Below, one piece after another: positions 43,392 through 53,084 of a stretch of 64,000 nt of DNA. Position numbers and translations under genes: made by a program. Numbering within the stretch: the stretch's first letter is position 1; every line of letters begins with the position of its first letter. Origin of the DNA: Aliishimia ponticola (lineage in GTDB: Bacteria > Pseudomonadota > Alphaproteobacteria > Rhodobacterales > Rhodobacteraceae). The notes beneath the pieces were generated by a model, which was not told where the DNA came from, did not search any database, and was given only the letters and a program-made list of their open reading frames with translations. The stretch covers positions 1-64,000 of the forward strand of contig NZ_SRKY01000001.1 of assembly GCF_004803475.1 (NCBI RefSeq), written 5' to 3'.

Positions 43392-45512
43392 ATGTGTACG
43401 ATATGTCAACAAGTTAACCTTTTCGAGAAGGACTGTTTCCTGTCGCCGAACCAGCTTCGCGCGGAGTACGACGAAGGCAGCGATGCCACGGACAATTACT
43501 GGTCCGGCAGTTCCGAATACACGATCTCTTCGGGGGATAGCTTCGAAGGATACCTGTCGCTCGACGATTTCGATGTGATCGATATCTACCTGACCGCCGG
43601 GACGCGGTACACGATTTCGATGGAACAACATTCGTTCTTCACCTCGGGCAGCGTCGATGATCCGCTTCTTTTCGTCGTCGATGATGACGGCTACGAGGTC
43701 GCCTATAACGATGACGTCGATTTCTACGGTGGAAATTACAACGCGGAACTGTCCTTTACCGCTGGCTATACCGGGCTGCACCGCATCGTCGCGACGACCC
43801 ACAACACCTATTACTATGAATACGAGGCTGACACGGGCTTTTACCGGCTCGAAGCGGCGGAAGCGGACGAGCTGACAGAATGGGATTTCGATGCCATCGC
43901 CACGCAGCTCAATTACGGCGGCTGGGAAGGCTATAGCTATTCTTGGAACATCTCTCCGGGCGACACGCTGACATTCGATGTCTCGGACCTGACCAGCGAC
44001 GGCAAGGATCTGGCGCGCACCGCGCTTGAGGCATGGACCTCTGTGACCGGTATCGCGTTCAACGAAGTGACCTCGGGCGGGCAGATCGTCTTCGACGACG
44101 ACCAAAATGGCGCCTTCGCACAGTTCAACACGACCAATGGCTATATCACATCGGCATCGGTGAATGTCGAAACCGATTGGATCACCACCTATGGCACTGC
44201 GTTGAACGATTACGCCTTCCAGACCTATATCCACGAGATCGGGCACGCGCTGGGTCTGGCCCATGCGGGCGATTACGATGGCAGCGCGGTCTATGGGGTG
44301 AACAACCTTTATCTGAACGACAGCTGGCAGCAGACGGTGATGTCCTATTTCGATCAGGACGATAACACCTATGTCGATGCGACAGAGGCTTACGTCACAA
44401 CGCCGCAGATCGCCGATATCCTTGCCGTGCAAGAACTTTACGGCGTGGCGGGCGACATCCGCACCGGCGACACGACCTATGGCGACAACGGCAATGTCGG
44501 CAACTATTACGACGATCTGGCCGATCTGGGGAATGTGACCTTTACCATCCTTGACGATGGCGGGATCGATACGCTGGACACGTCCAGTCACACCGGCAAC
44601 CAGACCGTTTCGCTGGAGGCTGAAACCTTTTCCAGCATCTTTGGCGAGACCGGAAATCTGGGCATCGCCCGCGGCACGGTCATCGAAAACTACGAAGGCG
44701 GCAGCGCGGCCGATACAGTCACCGGCAATGCCGCTGACAATGTGATCAACGGCAATAACGGCAATGACTCTTTGTATGGCCGCGAAGGTAACGACACCAT
44801 CAATGGCGGTGGCGGCGCGGACCGTGTGGTCGGCAATGAGGGGGATGACACGCTCTATGGCGGCGCTGGCAACGACATCCTGAAAGGCAAGGCCGGGAAC
44901 AACACGCTGATGGGCGAGGCGGGCAATGACCTGTTGGTTGGCGCGGATGACGGCACCGACGTACTGATGGGCGGGGGCGGGTCCGACACGCTGTCGGGCC
45001 TCAGCGGGGCCGACACCCTTCAGGGCGAGGATGGCGACGATTTCCTTTATGGCGGGCTGGGCAGCGACACGCTGGACGGCGGCGAGGGCGACGACATCCT
45101 GCGTGGCAACCGCAACAACGACACGCTGGATGGCGCAGAGGGCAGCGACAGCGTCTATGGCGGTGGCGGCAATGATACCGTGCTTGGTGGCGACGGCCGC
45201 GATTACCTGCTGGGTGAGAACGGCGATGACAGCCTTGACGGTGGCCTTGGCGACGACAACCTGACCGGCGGCGACGGTGCCGATACCTTCATCTATATGG
45301 ATGGCGGCTATGGCTATGACCGCGTGCTGGACTTTGAAAACGGCACCGACCTGATCGACCTGAGCGATTTCGGCCTGTCCGGCATCGGCGATGTGAACGC
45401 CCTTGCGGCAGATGTTTCTGCCGGGGTGCGGATCAAGTTCAGCGCAGGCAATGTGCTGCTGCTTGAAGGCATCACAGAGTCGCAGCTGGATGCCAGCGAC
45501 TTCATTTTCTAA
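43392..45512 (+). CDS. serralysin-like zinc metalloprotease with RTX repeats
   Basis: A 706-residue extracellular protease. The short N-terminus has clustered cysteines (MCTICQQ, then EKDC) as in other Rhodobacteraceae M10 proteins. A PPC-like beta domain covers about 45-155. The zinc site HEIGHALGLAH is at 281-291 with the Met-turn VMSYFD at 316-321. From about residue 435 glycine-aspartate nonapeptides (GGxGxDxLxG) bind calcium. The C-terminus DASDFIF fits a type I secretion signal. The start at ATG 43392 is preferred over GTG 43308. No type I exporter genes are in the window. Confidence 0.88.
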   Translation: MCTICQQVNLFEKDCFLSPNQLRAEYDEGSDATDNYWSGSSEYTISSGDSFEGYLSLDDFDVIDIYLTAGTRYTISMEQHSFFTSGSVDDPLLFVVDDDGYEVAYNDDVDFYGGNYNAELSFTAGYTGLHRIVATTHNTYYYEYEADTGFYRLEAAEADELTEWDFDAIATQLNYGGWEGYSYSWNISPGDTLTFDVSDLTSDGKDLARTALEAWTSVTGIAFNEVTSGGQIVFDDDQNGAFAQFNTTNGYITSASVNVETDWITTYGTALNDYAFQTYIHEIGHALGLAHAGDYDGSAVYGVNNLYLNDSWQQTVMSYFDQDDNTYVDATEAYVTTPQIADILAVQELYGVAGDIRTGDTTYGDNGNVGNYYDDLADLGNVTFTILDDGGIDTLDTSSHTGNQTVSLEAETFSSIFGETGNLGIARGTVIENYEGGSAADTVTGNAADNVINGNNGNDSLYGREGNDTINGGGGADRVVGNEGDDTLYGGAGNDILKGKAGNNTLMGEAGNDLLVGADDGTDVLMGGGGSDTLSGLSGADTLQGEDGDDFLYGGLGSDTLDGGEGDDILRGNRNNDTLDGAEGSDSVYGGGGNDTVLGGDGRDYLLGENGDDSLDGGLGDDNLTGGDGADTFIYMDGGYGYDRVLDFENGTDLIDLSDFGLSGIGDVNALAADVSAGVRIKFSAGNVLLLEGITESQLDASDFIF

Positions 45513-45597
45513 AGGCTGGAACTGACAGCAGGGTCAGGAAGTCGGGGCGGATGGCTTTGGCCGAATGCCCCAAAACGAGTCCGGGGCAGGACGGGGG

Positions 45598-46719
45598 TCA
45601 GACCCGCCCGTCCACGATATCCTTGTAAAGTCCCAGCACCTGACGGCGATAGATATCGGGATAGGACCACGTCTCATGGTCTTCCCACAGCGGCTCCAGC
45701 CCCTTGTAGTCCGCCGCCATCTCGATGATCGCATCGGCCCAGGCTTCGACCTCTTCCGGGACGAAGCGGATACCGTCCATCCCCATACGCTCGGCTTGCG
45801 TTTTCAGGCCCACGGTTTCAGAGGACAGGATCTTGTACCGCATGATCGCGTATTCGGCGAATTTCAGCGACGGCGCGTATTCATGATATTCGTGGTTCAT
45901 GAAGGCCAGACCGATGCCCGGATATTCCCGCAGCAACTCGTAAAGCTCCAGCCGGGGGAGCTTGCCGTGATAGACCACATCCGGGTTCGCATTCAGCTGA
46001 CGGCTTTGGTCATCCTTGGTCGGACCGGCCACGCGCATGACGATCCGGCGCGCGCCCTTGCTGACTGCCTCTGCTTGCTTTTCGCTGACGCGGGCGAAGA
46101 CATCGATCAGGAACTGGGATTTCCGGTTGGCTGGCTTGAGAGAGCCGATGAACCAGACGTTCACCTCCTCATCTACATTCGCTGGCTCGCGCGCGTCGCC
46201 TTCCGGCAACTGGTCATAGCCCAGATCGATGATGTGCTTGGGCTTCGTGATCTTGTCGTGGTTCGTTTCGACCGCCCAGGGGTTCCCCGCAAGATGATGA
46301 ACGAAAGGCTGCATCGCCCGGTTCAGCCACATCTTCCGCTTGGATCGCGCGCCCTTCGCCAGATTGACGGAGCGGTGGTCCATGATGATCTTGGCCTTGG
46401 AGCCAACCAGCATCAGCCCAAGGCGGATGCAGATCGCCAGCGCGGCGTTCTGCTGCCGGTAGAAGATGTGGATGACGTCAATATCCGCCTGCTTGGCCTT
46501 GCGGGCGATCCGCAGACCATAGCGCAGCCACGTCCGGTTCCATTCCAGCCGTAGGTATTCGGCCCCCTGACGTGCTTCGATATGATACTTGTTCTTGGGG
46601 AAGTCGGCGACGATGACCCGGTCGATTTCAGGGCTCTGCACCGACAAGCGGGGGAAGATGTCCGCCGCATTCGCGCCGGCATCGCCCATAACCCAAGACG
46701 TAACGTACAAGACCCTCAT
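45598..46719 (-). CDS. glycosyltransferase, GT4-like
   Basis: A 373-residue GT-B fold glycosyltransferase. The N-terminal VLYVTSWVMGDAGANA begins the acceptor domain, and the C-terminal donor domain has VWFIGSLKPANRKSQFL and a loop MNHEYHEYAPSLKFAEYAIM with the usual E-x7-E spacing. An AGAAGGAC site precedes the ATG. It is last in a leftward run of polysaccharide genes. Donor and acceptor are unknown. Confidence 0.78.
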   Translation of the reverse strand: MRVLYVTSWVMGDAGANAADIFPRLSVQSPEIDRVIVADFPKNKYHIEARQGAEYLRLEWNRTWLRYGLRIARKAKQADIDVIHIFYRQQNAALAICIRLGLMLVGSKAKIIMDHRSVNLAKGARSKRKMWLNRAMQPFVHHLAGNPWAVETNHDKITKPKHIIDLGYDQLPEGDAREPANVDEEVNVWFIGSLKPANRKSQFLIDVFARVSEKQAEAVSKGARRIVMRVAGPTKDDQSRQLNANPDVVYHGKLPRLELYELLREYPGIGLAFMNHEYHEYAPSLKFAEYAIMRYKILSSETVGLKTQAERMGMDGIRFVPEEVEAWADAIIEMAADYKGLEPLWEDHETWSYPDIYRRQVLGLYKDIVDGRV

Positions 46720-46760
46720 GGCGTGTCCTTCTAGGATAGACCGTCGTCGCGCTGTGCGGA

Positions 46761-47711
46761 TCAGCGTGGCAGAACGCGGATCGCGGTGATCGTCTGGCGC
46801 GGGTTCAGCTTGAGTTGGCCACCGTTGCGAATGTCCTTCGTGTTGAAGGTCTTGCCCTCGGAATTCATGATGCAGAACTGCACCGCCAATCCCTGCGGCA
46901 TCGCAAAGCTGAGCATCTCGGTATTTTCAAGACGCAGCGGCTCCTTGCCAAGTGCCACGCCTGTCGCCGTCCCGTCACGGCGGGTTTGGGCCACGCCGAT
47001 TTCGATCCCATCGGGCGCGTGCAGACGCACTTCGGTCATCCCGATGGGTTTATGCAGCCCCCAGGACCAGCTTGCCGCGATGTTGCGGCGCACCCGGTCT
47101 TCGTGGATCACCTCGACCTCATAGCCCTCAAGCTCGGGGAAGGATTTGTTCACGGCATTCACAATGCGGCTGTCATCATCGGCGGTAAACGCCCAGACCC
47201 GGCCAATCACGAACAGCTTCAGCCCGCGTTCTTCGGTGATCTTGTAGACATTGCGCACGATATCCGGCCAGCCACCGGCGAAATCGTCACCGCAGACGAT
47301 CGCATCATCGGTGAAGAAAGGGCTGAAGAAGTCATAGTTGTTCGTCCAGCCCGGATCGCCATGGGTGGCATCGTCGAAATAGAACCCGATCTTGTCGGAC
47401 CATGTGTCTTTGACCACGTCAGGCGCGAAGCCCTGGTGGATGGTCAGGTTCTGAATACCGGTCGTGTATTTCTCGAACGCTTCGCGGCTCAGATCGATGC
47501 CCAGTCGTTCGCGCACCCATGGGGCAGGCTCGAATGTGTCGATCGTATGCATGGGCGCGCTTTCATCTACGCGGCCCGCATCGATTGCGTTTGTCGAGGA
47601 CCCGAACAGGGGCCCAACCTCCAGAAAACACCCGGATTTACGTTCAGCGGCAAGGGCTTGCAGGAATTGCAGCCCAGCCAGTGTCATTGTGCGTGGCGCA
47701 TCGTTTTTCAT
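46761..47711 (-). CDS. class I SAM methyltransferase-like protein
   Basis: A 316-residue protein with a methyltransferase-like N-terminal two thirds (FLEVGPLFGSSTNAID; HTIDTFEP; GFYFDDATHGDPG; VCGDDFAGG). About 90 C-terminal residues form a beta-rich domain of unknown role. The motif I glycine pattern is looser than in standard enzymes. It lies between a glycosyltransferase and a sugar epimerase, so sugar or glycan methylation is plausible. Confidence 0.65.
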   Translation of the reverse strand: MKNDAPRTMTLAGLQFLQALAAERKSGCFLEVGPLFGSSTNAIDAGRVDESAPMHTIDTFEPAPWVRERLGIDLSREAFEKYTTGIQNLTIHQGFAPDVVKDTWSDKIGFYFDDATHGDPGWTNNYDFFSPFFTDDAIVCGDDFAGGWPDIVRNVYKITEERGLKLFVIGRVWAFTADDDSRIVNAVNKSFPELEGYEVEVIHEDRVRRNIAASWSWGLHKPIGMTEVRLHAPDGIEIGVAQTRRDGTATGVALGKEPLRLENTEMLSFAMPQGLAVQFCIMNSEGKTFNTKDIRNGGQLKLNPRQTITAIRVLPR

Positions 47712-47738
47712 TATAGCCTCGCCCCCCTGTTGAAAGAC

Positions 47739-48656
47739 TCAAAGTGTTCGTTTGAACCAGGCGAGGGTTTCGTCCACGCCGCGTTTCAGATCATATTCCG
47801 GCTCAAAGCCAAGCACGGTCCGGGCGCGGGTGATATCGCACACATTGTGCTTCACCTCGCCCTGCAAATCCGGCGCGTGGACGATTTCCAGTTCCTTGGC
47901 AGGATCAACTGCCTTGAGGATTTCGACAAGCTCCAGAATGGATGTGCCGACGCCCGTTCCCAACTGGAACGGCCCTGTTGCCCGCTTTTCAATCGTTTTC
48001 CACAGCGCCTGACAGATATCGTCGATATAGATGTAATCGCGCGTCTGCAGCCCATCGCCATTGATCTGCAAGCGGCCGGTCTGCATGTAGTTCTTGCAGA
48101 ACACCGCCACCACAGATGTCTTGCGCTCCGAATTGGGGCCATAGACGTTGGAAAAGCGCATCGCGGCCGTCGGCATCCCGAAAGAGCCGGTATAGGCCGA
48201 TAGCAGCCCCTCGACCGCCAGTTTGGTCGCGCCATAGGGCGATACCGGGCGGGCAGGGATGCTTTCATTGATCGCGCCGTCATGCTCGCCGATGATCGCG
48301 CCACCGGTGGAGGCAAAGACGAAATGCGCGTTCGGCGCTACGTCCCGCAGGTGATCAAGAAGGGCCTGCGTCTTGATCACGTTGTTGTTGAAGCTGCGAT
48401 ACGGGTCCTGGATGCTTTCCTGAACCGTTGTCGCAGCCGCCAGATGCACCACGACATCCGCGCCTTCAAAGACCGGCTTCGCCTCGTCAGAGGCGAAATC
48501 GGCAATGGTGCTGCTGGTGAACAGGTCGTGATCGGCCTGCGGCGCGTCGGCGAACCAATCGACGGAATGCAGCTCGTGCTGCGCGCCGATCTTGCGCATA
48601 TACAGCGCAAAGTTCTTGCCGACGAAGCCCAGCCCCCCGGTGATGACGATCTTCAT
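47739..48656 (-). CDS. NAD-dependent sugar epimerase/dehydratase
   Basis: A 305-residue extended short-chain dehydrogenase. The NAD loop is TGGLGFVGKN, the active-site region is FASTGGAI with YGATKLAVEG (Tyr-x3-Lys), and RFSNVYGPNS follows. UDP-glucose 4-epimerase-like enzymes share this pattern. It follows sqdB by 4 bases on the same strand. It supplies a nucleotide sugar to the surface glycan; the exact sugar is undetermined. Confidence 0.82.
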   Translation of the reverse strand: MKIVITGGLGFVGKNFALYMRKIGAQHELHSVDWFADAPQADHDLFTSSTIADFASDEAKPVFEGADVVVHLAAATTVQESIQDPYRSFNNNVIKTQALLDHLRDVAPNAHFVFASTGGAIIGEHDGAINESIPARPVSPYGATKLAVEGLLSAYTGSFGMPTAAMRFSNVYGPNSERKTSVVAVFCKNYMQTGRLQINGDGLQTRDYIYIDDICQALWKTIEKRATGPFQLGTGVGTSILELVEILKAVDPAKELEIVHAPDLQGEVKHNVCDITRARTVLGFEPEYDLKRGVDETLAWFKRTL

Positions 48657-48660
48657 CGGA

Positions 48661-49803
48661 TCACCAGCGCGCTTTGGAGAGGATCACGTCCTTGTCCAGC
48701 CGGTCCGTAAAGCGGCCGACCGTTTCTTCGATTTCCAGCACAAGGCCTTCATCAAGGCGGATCGGTTCGAAGCCAAGGCTGCGCAGCCCTTCGTTCGACA
48801 CCATCAGCTTGTTCTCGGCCAGTTCCTTGCGCGGGTTGTCGAGGAAACCGATTTCGACGCCGGTTTTCTCTGCGATCATCTGCGCCAAGTCGCGAACGGT
48901 GTGCACTTCGGACACCTGGTTAAAGACCTGCGGACGCTCGCCCATCTCCGGCGGGTTGGTCGCCGCCAGCGCGATGCAACGCGCGGTGTCCTGAATGTGG
49001 ATGAAGGCGCGCGACTGGCCGCCCGTGCCATAGACGGTCAGCGGGAAGCCCACCTGCGCCTGGCTGATCATGCGGTTCAATACGGTGCCGTACTCGCCGT
49101 CATAGTCGAAACGGTTCATCAGCGCCGGGTCGGTCTTGGTGATTTCTGTTTCCGTACCCCAAACGATGCCCTGGTGCAGATCGGTGATCTGGAAGCCCCA
49201 GTTCTTTGCATAGAACTGCATCATCTGGTGGTCGAGAACCTTGGTCAGGTGATAGATCGAACCGGGGTTGCCGGGGTATGTGATCGACACATCCTTGCCG
49301 GTCGATTTCACCGTCACGTCAAGGTAACCTTCGGGGATCTCACCGAAATCGTCGTTGTAGCCATAAACGCCCATCGTGCCGAGGTGCACGATATGCGGAC
49401 GCTGGCCCAGATCGACAAGCAAGGACATCAGGTTGTTGGTCCCGGTCACGTTGTTGTCGATGGTGTAGCGCCGCTCAAGATCACCCAGCATGGAATAGGG
49501 CGCCGCGCGTTGCTCTGCGAAGTGAACGATCACATCGGCCTTGATCGCTGCCAGCGCTTCTTTGAAGCGGCCCGGATCCTGCGCGATGTCGCAATAGATG
49601 AAGTTGACGTTGCCGACTTTCTTCGCGGCTTCGATCCGTTCGCTGATGGAGCTGATCGGCGTCAGGGAAGGTGCGGAAATCTTCTCGCCGATTGCCCGGC
49701 GCGAAAGGTTGTCGATGATTGTGACCTCATGGCCATCTGCCGCCAAATGCAGCGCACTCGGCCATCCGCAAAATCCATCGCCACCCAGTACTGCAATCTT
49801 CAT
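48661..49803 (-). CDS. sqdB: UDP-sulfoquinovose synthase
   Basis: A 380-residue NAD-dependent enzyme of the SqdB/SQD1 family that forms UDP-sulfoquinovose from UDP-glucose and sulfite. Characteristic segments are LGGDGFCGWPSALHL, HFAEQRAAPYSM, LGTMGVYGY, YHLTKVLDHQMM and DLHQGIVWGTET. The Thr, Tyr and Lys of the catalytic set are present. It heads a run of glycan genes and is not followed by the lipid transferase genes usual for sulfolipid, so the sulfosugar may enter a surface polysaccharide. Confidence 0.88.
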   Translation of the reverse strand: MKIAVLGGDGFCGWPSALHLAADGHEVTIIDNLSRRAIGEKISAPSLTPISSISERIEAAKKVGNVNFIYCDIAQDPGRFKEALAAIKADVIVHFAEQRAAPYSMLGDLERRYTIDNNVTGTNNLMSLLVDLGQRPHIVHLGTMGVYGYNDDFGEIPEGYLDVTVKSTGKDVSITYPGNPGSIYHLTKVLDHQMMQFYAKNWGFQITDLHQGIVWGTETEITKTDPALMNRFDYDGEYGTVLNRMISQAQVGFPLTVYGTGGQSRAFIHIQDTARCIALAATNPPEMGERPQVFNQVSEVHTVRDLAQMIAEKTGVEIGFLDNPRKELAENKLMVSNEGLRSLGFEPIRLDEGLVLEIEETVGRFTDRLDKDVILSKARW

Positions 49804-49936
49804 GTCTGTCCCGTCCTGTCAGATTTTCCGGTTGCCTTAATACATCAACTTACGAACCGGAAGTGGAAACTTGGCCTTTTTTTGCCGGTTGTCGCCGCCG
49901 CACCTCAACTTTGGCGTGTGGCGTTCAGCGTACTCG

Positions 49937-50785
49937 TTACCCTTGTGTCGATCCTCCCGTGCGCAGGGATGCTGCATTGCGGCGATGCAGCCTGTACCGC
50001 AAGACGCGCAGCGCCTGAGATCCCACCGCGACCTGCATCGTGAAGAGCGCCAGCGCATAGGGCACCAGATGCAGATTGCGGGTATGCCACAGAAACGCGA
50101 GGTTCAGCCGAAGCCCAAGCCACTTCTGCACAAGCCGGTTGCGCGAGCGTGGGCCGACATTGTAACCGCCCGCCACCACGGGGATGTTCATCACCCGCAG
50201 GCCAGCTTTCCGGGCCGCCAAAAGCAGCGCCTTGTCCTCCAGCCGGTTGGTCCAGTACCGCAGGCCCGCCGCGCGGAAACGGTCGATCCGAAACGCCATG
50301 GTCGGATGCAGCAGGTACTTGTTCTCAAGATAGTCGCGCGCACCGGGATGCGGTTCGGGCAGAACGACAAAGCCGTTCCCGCCTGCAGGCTTGTACAAAA
50401 GCCCCGCGCCGCAGATGTCGCATTCGTCGTGTTTGAGCAGTTCTGCCTGCTTCAGAAAACGCTGGGCCGTCACGGTGTCATCGCCATCGACCCGGAAGAA
50501 GATGTCGAAGCCTTCCGCCGCCGCCGCGTCGATCTGTTTGTTCAGATTGGCGCCATTGCTTTCATGCGCGGCCTCGACCAGCTCGAACCCATTGGTGTCC
50601 ACCAGCAGGCGCAGATCTTCGGGCAGGGGGGCCGGATTGTGCCAGAACACGCGCACATCGACCCGGTCCCGGCTGCGCTGACGGAAGATGCCCGCGGCTT
50701 TGACGACGCTCGCCAAGCCTTCGCGGATATCCGAAAGCGCGTGGAAGGGATGGCAGTTGACTGCGATCAAGTGGGAAAATGTCAT
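49937..50785 (-). CDS. glycosyltransferase family 2
   Basis: A 282-residue GT-A fold transferase. The metal-binding motif is RVDGDDT at about residue 97, and the acceptor side has NRLEDKALLLAA (ED-type base). The C-terminal third is hydrophobic (HLVPYALALFTMQVAVG), so it may sit on the membrane. It is transcribed toward sqdB with a 133-base gap holding an inverted repeat (TTCCGGTT/AACCGGAA, 49823-49859 approximately). Confidence 0.75.
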   Translation of the reverse strand: MTFSHLIAVNCHPFHALSDIREGLASVVKAAGIFRQRSRDRVDVRVFWHNPAPLPEDLRLLVDTNGFELVEAAHESNGANLNKQIDAAAAEGFDIFFRVDGDDTVTAQRFLKQAELLKHDECDICGAGLLYKPAGGNGFVVLPEPHPGARDYLENKYLLHPTMAFRIDRFRAAGLRYWTNRLEDKALLLAARKAGLRVMNIPVVAGGYNVGPRSRNRLVQKWLGLRLNLAFLWHTRNLHLVPYALALFTMQVAVGSQALRVLRYRLHRRNAASLRTGGSTQG

Positions 50786-51027
50786 AGAATGAACGAGGCC
50801 CGGCTTCTTATTGTTGTTCTATCCGTCACTCCGCCGCGTCCCAGCGCCTGCAAACTTATACCGATGCACCTTATAGGGGTGCGCTGCGCGATTGCCAAAC
50901 CGGATACGCAAGTGCAAGCGCGGAAATCAGCCGGTTTCGCGCAGCGGGGCTGGAAATGGGCGTGACTTACCCTAAGGCAACCGCCTTGCGTGGCTTTGCC
51001 GTTGCGCGGCCATACGTCCCGCCAACG

Positions 51028-51822
51028 TCATGAATACAGGAAATCCTTGTGCCAACGGCGCAGGAAGAAAAGCCCCACCACCATGCTGATCAGGCCAAAG
51101 CCGAAAACATAGGCGACAGAGACATAATTCGCGTCATAGGTCGGGTAAAACGCGCTTCGCATCACGCCGATGATGTGGACGAGCGGGTTGAACCACAGGA
51201 TCGACGCATAGGGTTCGGGAATCGATTCGAACAAAAAGAAGATCCCGGAGATGATGAACATCGGCCGATTCAGGATGTTCCATGCCCGCTGCCAGACCGG
51301 CGCGACAGAGATCAGCAAACAGTTGAGCACGCCCACCCCCGACCCAAGGACGGTGGCCATCGAAATCGACAGCGCCACCGTCGGCGCGTCAATCGTCACC
51401 TGCGGCTTGTAGAGTATCATGATCGTCGTGATGACCACGTAAAACACCATGATCTGCGTCATCAGGTTCAGCAGAAGGCGGCTGATGATCGCGTCGATGA
51501 AGCTGACCGCGGGATATTGCAGCAGCGGTTTCGAGAACCAGATCGACACCATCAGTTTGGAGTTCATCTGCACATACATCATGAAGGGCAGAATCCCGGT
51601 GGCATAGAAAATCGGGAAGTTGTCGCCCAGCGGCGGCGACCGAAAGGCCAGCGAAAACACGAAGGTCAGCAGTGCAATCCCCGCCGACGGTTCCACCACC
51701 GCCCAAAGATACCCGCCCGGAGAGCGCCCATAGGTTGTCGCCATCTCGCGCAGCAACAGCGCCGAAATGGAGCGCAGGCTCTTGCGGGTCCAGCCTTCGG
51801 GTTTTGTCTGGGTTTGCGCCAT
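51028..51822 (-). CDS. kpsM: KpsM-type polysaccharide ABC-2 exporter permease
   Basis: A 264-residue inner-membrane permease with six hydrophobic spans and the ABC-2 pattern (LLREMATTYGRSPGGYLWAVVEP near the N-terminus; FFLFESIPEPYASILWFNPLVH). It works with KpsT to export lipid-linked capsule-like glycan. The ATG at 51822 is preferred, but 51834 is possible. Unusually it is divergent from kpsE and kpsT, which start 74 bases away on the other strand. Confidence 0.87.
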   Translation of the reverse strand: MAQTQTKPEGWTRKSLRSISALLLREMATTYGRSPGGYLWAVVEPSAGIALLTFVFSLAFRSPPLGDNFPIFYATGILPFMMYVQMNSKLMVSIWFSKPLLQYPAVSFIDAIISRLLLNLMTQIMVFYVVITTIMILYKPQVTIDAPTVALSISMATVLGSGVGVLNCLLISVAPVWQRAWNILNRPMFIISGIFFLFESIPEPYASILWFNPLVHIIGVMRSAFYPTYDANYVSVAYVFGFGLISMVVGLFFLRRWHKDFLYS

Positions 51823-51896
51823 GTGATTGCACATCCTCGTTCTTCGCGGGTAATCTGGCGCAAACACCCTCAAGCAGCAAGGTGGGGTAGGCGGGC

Positions 51897-53081
51897 GTGC
51901 AGGACGACAAGAAGACCGATGACATCGAGGCACCCGAATTCGTATCGAAGCCTCAGCCGAAGCCAGTAAAGAAGGCGTCCATGAAGCGGCGTCACCTTGG
52001 GCTTTTCCTCAGCTTCTGGGCCTTTGTGGCGGTGCCGGTGGCGGTGACGGGCTGGTATCTTTTCGAACGCGCGGCAGATCAATACGCATCCCGAGTCGGC
52101 TTTTCCGTGCGGGCGCAGGAATTTCAGGCCCCCGTGGATCTGCTGAGCGGTCTGGGCAATCTGGGCTCCTCCACGACCTCTGATTCCGACATTCTCTATG
52201 AGTTCATCCAAAGCCAGGAGATGGTCGAACTGGTCGATCAGGCGCTGGACCTGCGCAATCTCTACGCCAAGCCGGAGAACGATCCGATCTTTGCCTTCGA
52301 TCCCGACGCGCCGATCGAAGAGCTTGTCGATTACTGGCGGTCGATGGTGGCGATCTATTACGATTCCGGCACCGGTCTGATCGAATTGCGGGTGCGCGCC
52401 TTCACCGCCCCCGATGCGGTCGCCATTGCCGAGCAGATTCTCGCCCAGTCCTCGATCATGATCAACCGTCTGACCGCCGTCGCGCGCGAGGACGTGACCC
52501 GCTATGCCCGGCAGGAACTCGATCAGGCCGTGGCGCGGTTGAAAGAGGCGCGGCAGGCGCTCACCCAGTTCCGCGCCACCACGCAGATCGTGGACCCGAC
52601 GGCCGACGTGCAGGGGCAGATGACAGTGCTGGTGTCGCTGCAACAGCAGCTTGCCGAAACCTATATCGAGCTTGATCTGCTGATTGAAAACTCCTCTGAG
52701 TCCGATCCGCGCGTGGCGCAACTGCGCAAGCAGGTGCAGGTCATTCAAAGCCGGATCGACATCGAACGGCGCAAGTTCGGCCTTGCGGGTGACGGCGAAA
52801 GCGACGACGCCTACGCGACCTTGCTGGGCCGGTTCGAGGAATTGAACGTCGATCTGGAATTCGCGCAGACCTCGTATCTGTCGGCGCTGCAAGGCTATGA
52901 CACCGCGCTGCGCGAGGCCCAGCAACAAAGCCGTTATCTTGCCGCCTATCTCAGCCCGACCCGGCCCGAAAGCGCCGAATTCCCGCAGCGCCTGACCCTG
53001 CTGGGGCTGGTGTCGCTGTTCGTCTTCCTGATCTGGGCCTTGATGGCGCTGATCTATTACAGCGTGCGCGATCGCAGTTGA
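51897..53081 (+). CDS. kpsE: KpsE-type polysaccharide export inner-membrane protein
   Basis: A 394-residue periplasmic adaptor (PCP/OPX partner). One helix lies near the N-terminus (LGLFLSFWAFVAVPVAVTGW) and one near the C-terminus (LLGLVSLFVFLIWALMALIY). A long coiled-coil region lies between (about 215-330: RQELDQAVARLKEARQ; QLRKQVQVIQSRIDIERRK). It links the KpsMT transporter to the outer-membrane lipoprotein. The GTG start follows GGTGGGGTAGGC. kpsT begins three bases after its stop codon. Confidence 0.86.
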   Translation: MQDDKKTDDIEAPEFVSKPQPKPVKKASMKRRHLGLFLSFWAFVAVPVAVTGWYLFERAADQYASRVGFSVRAQEFQAPVDLLSGLGNLGSSTTSDSDILYEFIQSQEMVELVDQALDLRNLYAKPENDPIFAFDPDAPIEELVDYWRSMVAIYYDSGTGLIELRVRAFTAPDAVAIAEQILAQSSIMINRLTAVAREDVTRYARQELDQAVARLKEARQALTQFRATTQIVDPTADVQGQMTVLVSLQQQLAETYIELDLLIENSSESDPRVAQLRKQVQVIQSRIDIERRKFGLAGDGESDDAYATLLGRFEELNVDLEFAQTSYLSALQGYDTALREAQQQSRYLAAYLSPTRPESAEFPQRLTLLGLVSLFVFLIWALMALIYYSVRDRS

Positions 53082-53084
53082 GCC

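Noticed and set aside
43338-44591. A 417-codon frame antisense to the metalloprotease
   Set aside because: It is a shadow of the protease coding strand; the HExxH site and RTX repeats establish the plus strand.
44700-45300. Regular short repeats that could resemble a repeat array
   Set aside because: They encode the glycine/aspartate RTX nonapeptides in frame, with varied spacing at DNA level, and are not CRISPR or a DNA-level satellite.
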